From assembly GCF_050467285.1 (NCBI RefSeq), contig NZ_JBCMUN010000006.1, positions 558,001 through 622,000 of the forward strand: 64,000 nt of DNA, read 5' to 3'. Every line of letters starts with the position of its first letter. The stretch's first letter is position 1. Origin of the DNA: Paenibacillus_E oryzisoli_A (GTDB taxonomy: Bacteria > Bacillota > Bacilli > Paenibacillales > NBRC-103111). The notes below the pieces were generated by a model. That model was not told where the DNA came from. It was given only the letters and a program-made list of their open reading frames with translations, and searched no databases. Shown here one piece after another: positions 16,444 to 24,701 of this stretch. Position numbers and translations under genes: made by a program.

Positions 16444-17517
16444 ATGGATAACAAGAATGGCATGTTCTATGCCCCGCAGGGCAAACCGAATCGGGTGATC
16501 TCACCGGGAGAATTCAAATTCGCGGCCGTTAGCCTGGACCATGGACATATCTATGGCATGAGCAATGGGCTTATCGAGGCCGGTGGGGAATTAGCGTGGG
16601 TGTATGACCCGGACCCGGCGAAAGTATCGGCGTTTCAGGCGAAGTATCCAGGTGTAAAAGTGGCCCGTTCCGAACAGGAGATCTTGCAGGACAGCTCCAT
16701 CCGCCTTGTGGCGGGGGCCGCGATCCCTTCGGAGCGCTGTGACCTGGGGCTCCGTGTTATGTCGCATGGCAAAGACTATTTTACGGATAAGGCTCCGCTT
16801 ACGACGTTGGAACAACTGGACCTGGCGAAGAAGAAGGTTGCGGAAACGAAGCAAAAATATGCGGTTTACTACAGCGAACGGCTGCATGTGGAAAGTGCCG
16901 TGTATGCGGGCCAGTTGATTGCGCACGGAGCGATCGGTCGTGTTGTGCAAGTGATCGGTTTGGGACCGCACCGGATTAATCTCGAGAGCCGGCCTGAATG
17001 GTTTTTTGACAAGAAACGGTTTGGCGGTATTCTTTGTGATATTGGCAGCCACCAGATCGAGCAGTTTCTGTTCTATACCGGTGCGCGGAACGCGCAAGTG
17101 GCACAAAGCAAAACGGCCAATTACCATTACAAGCAGTATAAGCAGTTTGAAGATTTCGGCGATGCGACGTTAATTGGCGACAATGGGGCGACAGGTTATT
17201 TTCGAGTGGACTGGTTTACGCCGGAGGGACTATCCACATGGGGAGACGGGCGTACGGTCATTCTCGGCACGGACGGGTACATTGAACTGCGCAAATATGT
17301 GGATATTGGCAGACACTCGCAGGGGAACCATGTGTACCTCGTCAATGCGGAAGGCGAACATTATTTGAATGTATCGGGGCAAGTCGGTTATCCGTACTTT
17401 GGACAGCTGATCCTCGACTGTATGAACCGAACGGAAAACGCGATGACGCAGGAACATGCCTTCAAGGCAGCCGAGTTAAGCGTAATGGCACAGCGCCAAG
17501 CCGTGCAGGTAGAGTAG
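16444..17517 (+). CDS. Gfo/Idh/MocA family oxidoreductase with atypical DKAP motif
   Basis: 357 aa from ATG 16444 (SD GGGAGGG). The frame stays open upstream, but that part lies inside the preceding gene. After a poly-G-lacking Rossmann region (FAAVSLDHGHIYGMSNGL) the usual EKP catalytic motif reads DYFTDKAPLT, so Lys is kept. The C-terminal domain has FGGILCDIGSHQIEQFLFY. It forms an operon with the upstream enzyme and is closed by the hairpin at 17521. Confidence 0.85.
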   Translation: MDNKNGMFYAPQGKPNRVISPGEFKFAAVSLDHGHIYGMSNGLIEAGGELAWVYDPDPAKVSAFQAKYPGVKVARSEQEILQDSSIRLVAGAAIPSERCDLGLRVMSHGKDYFTDKAPLTTLEQLDLAKKKVAETKQKYAVYYSERLHVESAVYAGQLIAHGAIGRVVQVIGLGPHRINLESRPEWFFDKKRFGGILCDIGSHQIEQFLFYTGARNAQVAQSKTANYHYKQYKQFEDFGDATLIGDNGATGYFRVDWFTPEGLSTWGDGRTVILGTDGYIELRKYVDIGRHSQGNHVYLVNAEGEHYLNVSGQVGYPYFGQLILDCMNRTENAMTQEHAFKAAELSVMAQRQAVQVE

Positions 17518-17520
17518 ACA

Positions 17521-17583
17521 AAGAAACCGCTTCTGACGTGCAAGAAGGTCATCGCTGACCGCTGCACGGGGAGGCGGTTTCTT
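17521..17583. terminator. Bidirectional terminator between convergent genes
   Basis: AAGAAACCGC (17521-17530) pairs with GCGGTTTCTT (17574-17583); inner CGTGCA/TGCACG and GGTCA/TGACC extend the stem. T-rich on one side and A-rich on the other, ending at the stop of the convergent araC gene. Confidence 0.8.
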
Positions 17584-17584
17584 T

Positions 17585-18457
17585 TCATTTCGACCATCTT
17601 TTGCGGTATTGGTGCGGCGTCGCGCCTTTTCGGGATTTGAAAAATTTGCAGAAATACGAGCAATTCGTAATCCCGATGTCTTCGGCGATTCGTGCAATCG
17701 GCTTGTCCGTCGTGGTGAGCAGCAGCACGGCTTGATGGATTCGCCGGGTGGCGATGTACTCCGTGATGCTGATGCCAACCGCCTCCGTAAATAGATGCGA
17801 TAAGTGAAAGCTCGACAGGTGCAAATCTTTCGCCATGTCTTCCAAATGAAAGGGCAGCATGTAATGCTGTTCAATCCAATTCAGAATTTGTTCGACATGA
17901 TGGTTCTGACGGGTGCGGTAAGGCTGGTCCGCCTCTTGCTGGTTCTGCCACAGCGGCTTGATCGAACGAAATAAAAGGACGAGAAATAGCGAGATCTCTT
18001 CGAACTGTTCCGCTTCGGATGGAGCAGATAGCTTCATTTGCATGGAACGAAACAACGTCACAATTTCATGCTGATCGTCAAGACCGTATAGGCAGGGGGC
18101 GGGGAGCGCATTTGTACAAATATGTTTATAGAACGCGTGGAGCACAGGCCATTGCTCAAAATAAGCCTCAAACAAGGTCGGTTCAAAGATGGCGACTGAC
18201 CGTTCAAACGTCATCTGATCCGTATAATCGATTTGCAGGTGGTGAAGCTGATACGGCTGGAAAATGCAAAGCATGCCCGGCTTAATTTCATAGCTGATGT
18301 TATTAACGATCATCGTTCCCTTGCCTTGATGAATGAACAATAATTCCGTGCCGCGATGCGAATGGAACGTTTCTTTGTGCTGATGATTGACACTCAAACG
18401 TCGATAAGCAAAATAAAGCGGCCCTTCGTTTAACTCGGCAACGCCTCTACCTGTCAC
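17585..18457 (-). CDS. AraC family transcriptional regulator
   Basis: 290 aa. N-terminal cupin-like sensor domain (HSHRGTELLFIHQGKGTMIV, PGMLCIFQPYQLHHLQ) and C-terminal double HTH (DLHLSSFHLSHLFTEAVGIS; CSYFCKFFKSRKGATPHQYR). It converges on the two oxidoreductase genes and diverges from the TRAP transporter genes, which are its likely targets. The ligand is unknown, probably a sugar or sugar acid. Confidence 0.88.
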   Translation of the reverse strand: MTGRGVAELNEGPLYFAYRRLSVNHQHKETFHSHRGTELLFIHQGKGTMIVNNISYEIKPGMLCIFQPYQLHHLQIDYTDQMTFERSVAIFEPTLFEAYFEQWPVLHAFYKHICTNALPAPCLYGLDDQHEIVTLFRSMQMKLSAPSEAEQFEEISLFLVLLFRSIKPLWQNQQEADQPYRTRQNHHVEQILNWIEQHYMLPFHLEDMAKDLHLSSFHLSHLFTEAVGISITEYIATRRIHQAVLLLTTTDKPIARIAEDIGITNCSYFCKFFKSRKGATPHQYRKRWSK

Positions 18458-18561
18458 ATGAATTCACTCCTGATGAAAAAGGATGATGATGTAACTTTAC
18501 TATAGCGAATACCTAAAAAAATTACAAAAGATTCTAAAACGACAGCCGTTAAATTATCGCC

Positions 18562-18575
18562 TGTAAGCCCTTACA
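18562..18575 (+). promoter_or_regulatory. cre-like palindrome upstream of the TRAP operon
   Basis: TGTAAGCCCTTACA matches the CcpA cre consensus except for CC instead of CG at the centre. It could give catabolite repression of dctQ, or be the site of another repressor. Confidence 0.4.
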
Positions 18576-18630
18576 ATGAGAAAGAAAAATCAATAGGCTT
18601 TTCAAGCCAAGAGAGGGGGACGCAAACCGC

Positions 18631-19131
18631 ATGAAGACGCTAAAGCGAATCCTACTAGGAATCGACAGTGTGTTCGAAAATTTTGCCTTGCTTGCCTTAA
18701 CTTCGATGACCATCATTGTTACGATTCAGGTCATTACCCGCAAGCTGTTCAACTTCGTATTTTTCTGGTCAGAAGAAGTGACGCTGCTGCTGATGGTGTG
18801 GTTTTCGTTCATGGGCATCGCCATTGGCTTTCGGGAGAAGCTGCACATGGCCATGGACAGTGTGACCAAGCATTTTCCGGCCCGTGTGAACTGGGTGCTG
18901 GATAAGGTCATTGATACTTGCATCTTCCTGTTCGGGCTGTATTTGCTCGTGAACGGATGGGATTTTACGGTGCTGATGAATGAATCGATCATGCCCGCCA
19001 CACAGCTTCCGAACAGCGTGCAGTATGCCGTGATGCCGCTGACCGGCGCCATGATCTGTGTCTATGCCTTCCTGCAGTTCATCGGCGTGGATACGAAGCG
19101 CCATCATGGGATTGGGGAGGGAGACGAATGA
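18631..19131 (+). CDS. TRAP transporter small permease (DctQ family)
   Basis: 166 aa, four membrane helices with the DctQ signature around VFFWSEEVTLLLMVWFSFMG and GFREKLHMAMD. It joins the large permease to form the membrane part of a sodium-driven tripartite importer. SD GAGAGGGGG. Overlaps dctM by 4 bp. Confidence 0.92.
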   Translation: MKTLKRILLGIDSVFENFALLALTSMTIIVTIQVITRKLFNFVFFWSEEVTLLLMVWFSFMGIAIGFREKLHMAMDSVTKHFPARVNWVLDKVIDTCIFLFGLYLLVNGWDFTVLMNESIMPATQLPNSVQYAVMPLTGAMICVYAFLQFIGVDTKRHHGIGEGDE

Positions 19132-20423
19132 GCAATGCACCGGCAATCGCAATCCTGTTAATCTCTTTCGTGGTGCTGATCGTGCTGCGCTTTCCAATTT
19201 CGATTACACTGGCGGGTTCGACGTTGGTTACGATGATGTATCTCCACGTTCCGTGGGTCGTGGTCGGGCAGCGGATGATTCAGGGCATCAATTCGTTCCC
19301 GCTGCTGACGATTCCGTTCTTCATCCTCGCTGGACAGATTATGAGCGCGGGCGGCATGGCACTTCGCCTCGTCAATTTGGCGCAGCTATTTGTCGGCGCT
19401 GTCCGAGGCGGACTCGCCATGGTGAACTGCGTCGCCTGTATGTTCTTCGGCAACATTTCCGGCTCGGCGGTGGCGGACGTATCGTCGATCGGCTCCGTGC
19501 TTATCCCGGCGATGAAGAAAAAAGGCTACGACGCCGACTACGCCGTTGCCGTGACGACGTCGGCTTCCATTCAAGGTGTGGTCGTGCCGCCAAGCCATAA
19601 CCTCGTGCTGTATTCCATCGCAGCTGGCGGCGTTTCGATCTCCGGCCTGTTTCTCGGCGGCATCGTGCCGGGCTTGTGCCTGATGTTTACACTCATGGCC
19701 GTTTCGTATGTCATCGCGGTCAAGCGGGGCTACGCCAAAGGCGAGCCTGTCAAATGGGCGGATGTGCCGAAAATCGTGCGCGACGGATTTCTTTCTTTGC
19801 TGACAGGCGTTATTATTTTAGGAGGCATCTTAAGCGGCTGGTTTACCGCTACCGAATCTGGCGCGATGGCGTGCGCGTATGCGTTCATCTTGACCTTTTT
19901 CGTCTACAGGGACGTTCCGCTCAAAGATTTCTACCTCATTCTCAAAAGAACGTTTCGCACGGTCGCGATGGTGCTGTTCTTAATTGCCGCATCGGATGCC
20001 TTCGGCTGGATTCTGGCTTATCTCAAAATTCCTTCCCTTGTCACCGATCTGTTTCTGCATATCTCCAGCAATCCGATCGTCATTCTGCTGCTGATTAACG
20101 TGCTGCTGCTGCTGCTCGGCTTCCCGATGGATATGGCGCCGATGATTCTCATTATGACGCCGATCCTGCTGCCGGTCGTCACGTCGCTGGGCGTCGATCC
20201 TGTGCATTTTGGTATCATTCTCATCCTAAACTGCGGTATCGGCTTAATTACGCCGCCCGTCGGCACGGTGCTGTTCGTCGGCTGTGCAATCGGCCGGGTA
20301 TCCGTTGACCAGGCGACGAAAGCGTCGTGGCCGTTCTTTATCGCCATGTGCGTGGTGCTGATGCTGATCACGTACATTCCAAGCATTTCGCTGTGGCTTC
20401 CGCATTTGATTAATGGCGGTTGA
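19128..20423 (+). CDS. TRAP transporter large permease (DctM family)
   Basis: 431 aa with about 12 hydrophobic helices and family motifs: FPLLTIPFFILAGQIMSAGG, GNISGSAVADVSSIGSVLIP, GVVVPPSHNLVLYS, GLITPPVGTVLFVG. It carries the translocation path. The substrate class for such systems is carboxylates or sugar acids. Confidence 0.94.
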   Translation: MSNAPAIAILLISFVVLIVLRFPISITLAGSTLVTMMYLHVPWVVVGQRMIQGINSFPLLTIPFFILAGQIMSAGGMALRLVNLAQLFVGAVRGGLAMVNCVACMFFGNISGSAVADVSSIGSVLIPAMKKKGYDADYAVAVTTSASIQGVVVPPSHNLVLYSIAAGGVSISGLFLGGIVPGLCLMFTLMAVSYVIAVKRGYAKGEPVKWADVPKIVRDGFLSLLTGVIILGGILSGWFTATESGAMACAYAFILTFFVYRDVPLKDFYLILKRTFRTVAMVLFLIAASDAFGWILAYLKIPSLVTDLFLHISSNPIVILLLINVLLLLLGFPMDMAPMILIMTPILLPVVTSLGVDPVHFGIILILNCGIGLITPPVGTVLFVGCAIGRVSVDQATKASWPFFIAMCVVLMLITYIPSISLWLPHLINGG

Positions 20424-20439
20424 TCCCAGGGCTAAAATA

Positions 20440-20488
20440 ATTACAAAAACATATAAAAACAGTCCCGTATGAAATGAATGCGCTTGCA
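20440..20488 (+). promoter_or_regulatory. Candidate regulatory region before dctP
   Basis: ATTACAAAAACATATAAAAA (20440 on) resembles ATTACAAAAGATTCTAAAAC at 18521 before dctQ, and TGAATGCGCTTGCA (20475-20488) is a 12/14 match to cre. This suggests separate control of dctP and a shared activator site, possibly for the downstream YesN-type regulator. Confidence 0.35.
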
Positions 20489-20555
20489 ATTATACTGAAT
20501 TACGACAGCGAGTGAGACGATTGCGGTTAACTATTTGTTAAAAGGGGAGAAGGAT

Positions 20556-21593
20556 ATGAACAAAAAGGTGATGACAGGATCAGTTGCATCCTTGCTGTTG
20601 GCGGGAATTGTGCTTGCAGGATGCAGCAGCAGTTCAACGACAAGCGGTACGCAAGCGACAGGAGCGGCGAAAACGGATGATAAGAAGCCGACGCTGACAC
20701 TGCGGCTCGCCGATACGCACCCGCCGGATTATCCGACGGTGCTCGGGGATAAGAAGTTCGCTGAGCTCGTGAGCCAGAAATCGAACGGACGCATTAAAAT
20801 CGACGTCTTCCCGTCGTCGCAGCTCGGGGAAGAGAAAGCGGTTGTCGAGCAAGTGCAGCTCGGCGCGATCGAGTTTACCCGGGTCAGCACCGGCGTCGTG
20901 GCCGACTTCAGCAAGGCGATGGGCGTGTTCAGCCTTCCGTATATTTTTGACAATGAAGAGCATGAGTGGAAGTTCCTGAACAGCGCGGACGGCAACAAGC
21001 TGCTTGACAGTCTGTCGGCTTCCCGGTTTATCGGTCTCGCTTACTACGATTCCGGCGCACGCAACTTCTACAGCCGCAAGCCGATCACGAGCATTAACGA
21101 TATCAAAGGTCAAAAGATTCGCGTTATCCAAAACAAGATCAACATCGACCTGATCTCGGCGCTTGGCGCCAGCGCGACTCCGATGGCTTACGGCGACGTA
21201 TTCAGCTCACTGCAAACGGGCGTTATTGATGCGGCGGAGAACAACTGGCCGAGCTACGATACGTCGAACCACTACACGGTTGCCAAAAATCTCATTCTCG
21301 ACGGCCACCAACGGGTGCCGGAAGTGCTGATGATGAGCAAGGTGGCGTTCGACAAGCTGTCTGACGAAGATAAGAAGATCATGAAGGCGGCAGCGCAGGA
21401 ATCCGTGCAGTATCAACGCGACGAATGGAAGAAATTCGAGAAGAAATCGGAAGAGAAGATTCGCGCTGCGGGCGTGACGATCACCGAGGTCAAAGATGTG
21501 AAGCCTTGGCAGGACGCAGTCAAACCGACGATTGAGAAATATCGCGCCGAATATAAGAGTGAATTGGAAGCTATCGACAAGGCTAGAAGATAA
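20556..21593 (+). CDS. TRAP transporter substrate-binding lipoprotein (DctP family)
   Basis: 345 aa from ATG 20556 (SD AGGGGAGAAGG). Lipobox VLAGC with Cys23, so it is anchored outside the membrane. DctP landmarks: LADTHPPDYPTVLGDKKF, SSQLGEEKAVVEQVQLGA, the carboxylate-binding Arg in GQKIRVIQN, and LQTGVIDAAENN. It delivers the solute to the DctQM permease. Confidence 0.94.
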   Translation: MNKKVMTGSVASLLLAGIVLAGCSSSSTTSGTQATGAAKTDDKKPTLTLRLADTHPPDYPTVLGDKKFAELVSQKSNGRIKIDVFPSSQLGEEKAVVEQVQLGAIEFTRVSTGVVADFSKAMGVFSLPYIFDNEEHEWKFLNSADGNKLLDSLSASRFIGLAYYDSGARNFYSRKPITSINDIKGQKIRVIQNKINIDLISALGASATPMAYGDVFSSLQTGVIDAAENNWPSYDTSNHYTVAKNLILDGHQRVPEVLMMSKVAFDKLSDEDKKIMKAAAQESVQYQRDEWKKFEKKSEEKIRAAGVTITEVKDVKPWQDAVKPTIEKYRAEYKSELEAIDKARR

Positions 21594-21667
21594 TCATAAA
21601 ATAGAGCGAGGGGGCCGCGGATTGACTTGGCTCCCTTTTTCAATCAGGCGGCGGGGAGGCGAGGCGA

Positions 21668-23518
21668 GTGCTGGGCAAATGGAAATCGGTCTGTCGGCGC
21701 ATCGTGCGAGTGCTCCTGCTGCGCGACCTTCCGCTCACGAGCAAGCTGCTCGTGTATGCCGGTCTGCTCGTTGTCGTGCCGATGTGCTGCATCGGTTACG
21801 TCTCCTATCTTCGCTCCTCGGAGGTACTGGAGGACGAAGCCAAGCAATACAGCTGGCAAATTATCGAACAAGTAAACACGCACGTTGGGTATTACGTGAA
21901 CGATTTTGAAATTAGCATCCTCAAGACGATCAACGATCCGGTCATCAATGCGCTGACAAAGATCGGCAGCCGAGAGGAGCTGAATGCAAGCGGCATGGCT
22001 GACAGCGTGAAGCAAGTGCTGCGGCAGGCGGCGTATTCGCGATCAGACGTTTCCAATATTACTGTGGTGCTGGACAACATCCGTACTTTCGACGTGTGGA
22101 CGGCCCCGAACATGCTGGCCGAAAAAGACATCCAGCATGAATACTGGTACGGGACCGTGTCCCGGGGCTATGAATTTAAAATTTTTACCCGGGTCATTAT
22201 GATCGACGACCGCAGGGAGCAGGTGATTTCGATTGCCAGACGGCTCATCAGCCCGCAAACGCTGCAGCCGATCGGGATGATCGTCGTGGATGTGAATTTT
22301 AAGCGCTTCCAGGAAATTGCGGAAAAGGTAACGATCGGCCGTACGGGGTACATGTACATTCTCGATTCGGAGGGGCGGTATGTTTACCACCCGAACCTCG
22401 GATCGTTAGGGCTGCCGGCGGAGTTCGAAAACTTGCCGAACATTCTCACGAACGAAAGCGGCTCGTTCGTCACGGCGAGCGGCCCTAAGCGCCTGATGAC
22501 GTATGCGCATTCGTCTTTTCTCGGCTGGACGCTCGTCACGTCCATTCCGTATGCGGAGCTGCTGCAGGGCACGGCGTACATTCGCCATACGATTTTCCTC
22601 ACCGTCTGTATTACATTGCTGGTGGCGGCGATCCTGGGCATCGGGCTCGGCAGCAGCATCATTCGCCCGGTGAAGAAGCTCGCGCGCTATACGAGACGCG
22701 TGGAAGCGGGCGATTTCAGCGGCTCCGTGGAGCTGGAATCGAAGGACGAGATCGGCATGCTGACGCACAGCTTCAACCGCATGGTGGGTCGGCTCAAGGA
22801 TCTGCTTGACGAAGTGTATTTCTCCAAGCTGCGGGAGACGGAGCTTGCGCTCAGACAGCGGGAGATTGAGCTCAAAGCGCTGCAATCGCAGATGAATCCG
22901 CATTTTTTATACAACTCCCTGGAAACGATTCGGGGGATGGCGCTGGAGCAGTCGGCAGATTCGATTTCCGAGATTGCCGGCTCGATGGCCCGGCTGCTCC
23001 GCTACAATTTGAAAATGACGTCGCAGACGGTTTCGTTGAAGGAAGAGCTGTATTACGCCGAGGTGTATTTGCGCATCCAGAGCTTTCGCTTCGAGGATAA
23101 GCTGCAGGTGGAGATTGAGGTGCCGGAATGGGCACAGAAGCAGCCCATCGTCCGGTTTTCCTTGCAGCCGCTCGTGGAGAACTGCATCGTGCACGGCATT
23201 GAGCCTGCGCTCGGCATCACACGCATTCGCATTAAGGCTTATGCCGAGGGGGCGAATACGTTGGTTGTCATGGTTAAAGATACTGGTATGGGTATCCCGG
23301 AAGAGAAGCTGCGGGAGATTCGGCAGAGTTTGGTCGACAAGGATATTATGCACGGCGGGCCGAGTATCGGCATTGTGAATGTGCACCGAAGAATTCAATA
23401 TTTGTTCGGAGAGGACTACGGTCTGACCATCGACAGCCAATTGGAGCGGGGCTCGGTTGTCCAAATTCGCCTGCCGCTCACAGTGGCGGCGGAAGAAAGG
23501 GGGAGTCAGGATGTATAA
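21668..23518 (+). CDS. Sensor histidine kinase, YesM family
   Basis: 616 aa, GTG start. TM1 at about 25-46, extracellular Cache-like sensor, TM2 near residue 310 (ITLLVAAILGIGLG), HAMP, His_kinase domain with phospho-His in NPHFLYNSLE, and HATPase (VKDTGMGIPEEKL). It pairs with the overlapping response regulator. The position after dctP suggests it senses the TRAP substrate, perhaps through DctP. Other GTG/ATG starts nearby are not in frame with an SD. Confidence 0.93.
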   Translation: MLGKWKSVCRRIVRVLLLRDLPLTSKLLVYAGLLVVVPMCCIGYVSYLRSSEVLEDEAKQYSWQIIEQVNTHVGYYVNDFEISILKTINDPVINALTKIGSREELNASGMADSVKQVLRQAAYSRSDVSNITVVLDNIRTFDVWTAPNMLAEKDIQHEYWYGTVSRGYEFKIFTRVIMIDDRREQVISIARRLISPQTLQPIGMIVVDVNFKRFQEIAEKVTIGRTGYMYILDSEGRYVYHPNLGSLGLPAEFENLPNILTNESGSFVTASGPKRLMTYAHSSFLGWTLVTSIPYAELLQGTAYIRHTIFLTVCITLLVAAILGIGLGSSIIRPVKKLARYTRRVEAGDFSGSVELESKDEIGMLTHSFNRMVGRLKDLLDEVYFSKLRETELALRQREIELKALQSQMNPHFLYNSLETIRGMALEQSADSISEIAGSMARLLRYNLKMTSQTVSLKEELYYAEVYLRIQSFRFEDKLQVEIEVPEWAQKQPIVRFSLQPLVENCIVHGIEPALGITRIRIKAYAEGANTLVVMVKDTGMGIPEEKLREIRQSLVDKDIMHGGPSIGIVNVHRRIQYLFGEDYGLTIDSQLERGSVVQIRLPLTVAAEERGSQDV

Positions 23519-24257
23519 CGTGCTGCTCGTGGAGGATGAACGATGGGTGCGCACCGCTGTCCGACGAACGATCGAGCGAACGGCGCTTCCCTTCCAGGTC
23601 GTGAAGGAGTGCCAGAACGGACTGGAAGCGCTCGACTGGCTGCAGCATCAGCGCGCGGATCTCGTGCTGGCGGACATTCGCATGCCGGTCATGGACGGCT
23701 TGACGTTCCTGTCCCAGCTGCGCGAGCGGGACACGACGACTTCGATCGTGCTCGTCAGCGGGCATGACGATTTCAAATACGTCCAGCAAGGGCTGCGGCT
23801 CGGCGTTTTCGACTATATGCTGAAGCCCGTCGAGACAGAGGAGATGCACGCTTGTCTGCGCAAATGGATGGACAGCGTCGGCAGTCAGCGCCTCGAGGCC
23901 AAGCCCGAGGCGAAAGACGCGGCCGAACTGACGCCGGTCGAACGGGTCGTGCAGCTCATTCACGAGCGGCTGCCCGGCGAGATTACGCTGACCGACGCGG
24001 CGTCGGCCGTGCATCTCAACCCGAGCTACTTCAGCCAGCTGTTCAAGCAGCGCATGAACCAGACGTTCGTCGATTACGTGCTGCACGCCCGCATGGGCGA
24101 AGCAGAGCGGCTGCTGAAGCTGACGTCGCTGCGCATCTCCGAAATTGCCGACCGGCTCGGATACACGGACGTTGCGTATTTTAGCAATACGTTCAAGCGG
24201 ATTAAGCAGTATACGCCTTCGGAATACAGGAAACGGTTGGTGGAGGCGGGGAAGTAG
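23511..24257 (+). CDS. Response regulator with AraC-type output, YesN family
   Basis: 248 aa from ATG 23511 (SD GGGGGAG), overlapping the kinase gene by 8 bp. Receiver domain with Asp55 in VLADIRMPVMDG and Lys in YMLKPVE. C-terminal AraC double HTH (NPSYFSQLFKQRMNQTFVDY; YTDVAYFSNTFKRIKQYTPS). Probable activator of the TRAP genes. Confidence 0.93.
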   Translation: MYNVLLVEDERWVRTAVRRTIERTALPFQVVKECQNGLEALDWLQHQRADLVLADIRMPVMDGLTFLSQLRERDTTTSIVLVSGHDDFKYVQQGLRLGVFDYMLKPVETEEMHACLRKWMDSVGSQRLEAKPEAKDAAELTPVERVVQLIHERLPGEITLTDAASAVHLNPSYFSQLFKQRMNQTFVDYVLHARMGEAERLLKLTSLRISEIADRLGYTDVAYFSNTFKRIKQYTPSEYRKRLVEAGK

Positions 24258-24420
24258 CGGGAGAAGGAGCCCGGTACGATGCATAAGGCAGGAAGTCTAA
24301 TTTCCCTCGGGGGAGTTAGGCTTTTTTGTGCGTGCGTTCCCCATGGCAGCGTTCCCCACGGCAGCTGTTTCCCTCGATAGCCGTCTGCCGCAGCTCCGGC
24401 CCGGCTTCCTGGCCGATGAA

Positions 24421-24600
24421 ATTCCTGCGAAGAGGCAGGAATCCCCGGCAACAAAGGCGCTTTTAGCAGAATGCCTGCGATAAAGCAGTTTTTCGGACCG
24501 AAATCTCCCAAAAGTCGGACTCTGGTCCGAAATGCCTGCTGAATTGCAGGAATTTGATAGAATCGAGTGGGGGATAGTGAAAATGCCTGCTCTTTTGCAG
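24421..24600. repeat. Array of four CCTGC/GCAGG mini-hairpins
   Basis: The 444-bp gap 24258-24701 holds no gene. It contains ATTCCTGC-N6-GCAGGAAT (24421-24442), CTGC-N6-GCAG (24475-24488), CCTGC-N6-GCAGG with AAAT/ATTT flanks (24530-24555) and CTGC-N6-GCAG (24587-24600), at 50-60-bp spacing. CGGACC/GGTCCG (24494 and 24524) forms a further stem. Function unknown; it resembles dispersed intergenic palindromic repeats. Confidence 0.7.
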
Positions 24601-24701
24601 CTTTGGGAGGAAGCCAAGCTAGCCAGGCAGGAAATTAGATAACTCACAAAGAATCTATGTTATTTATAGGTTACGCTAAGTGTTCTTTTAGGGGGAAGAC
24701 G

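Noticed and set aside
24421..24600. CRISPR array
   Set aside because: Units are short degenerate hairpins, not identical repeats with unique spacers, and no cas genes are present. The same holds for the arrays at 42634 and 63418.
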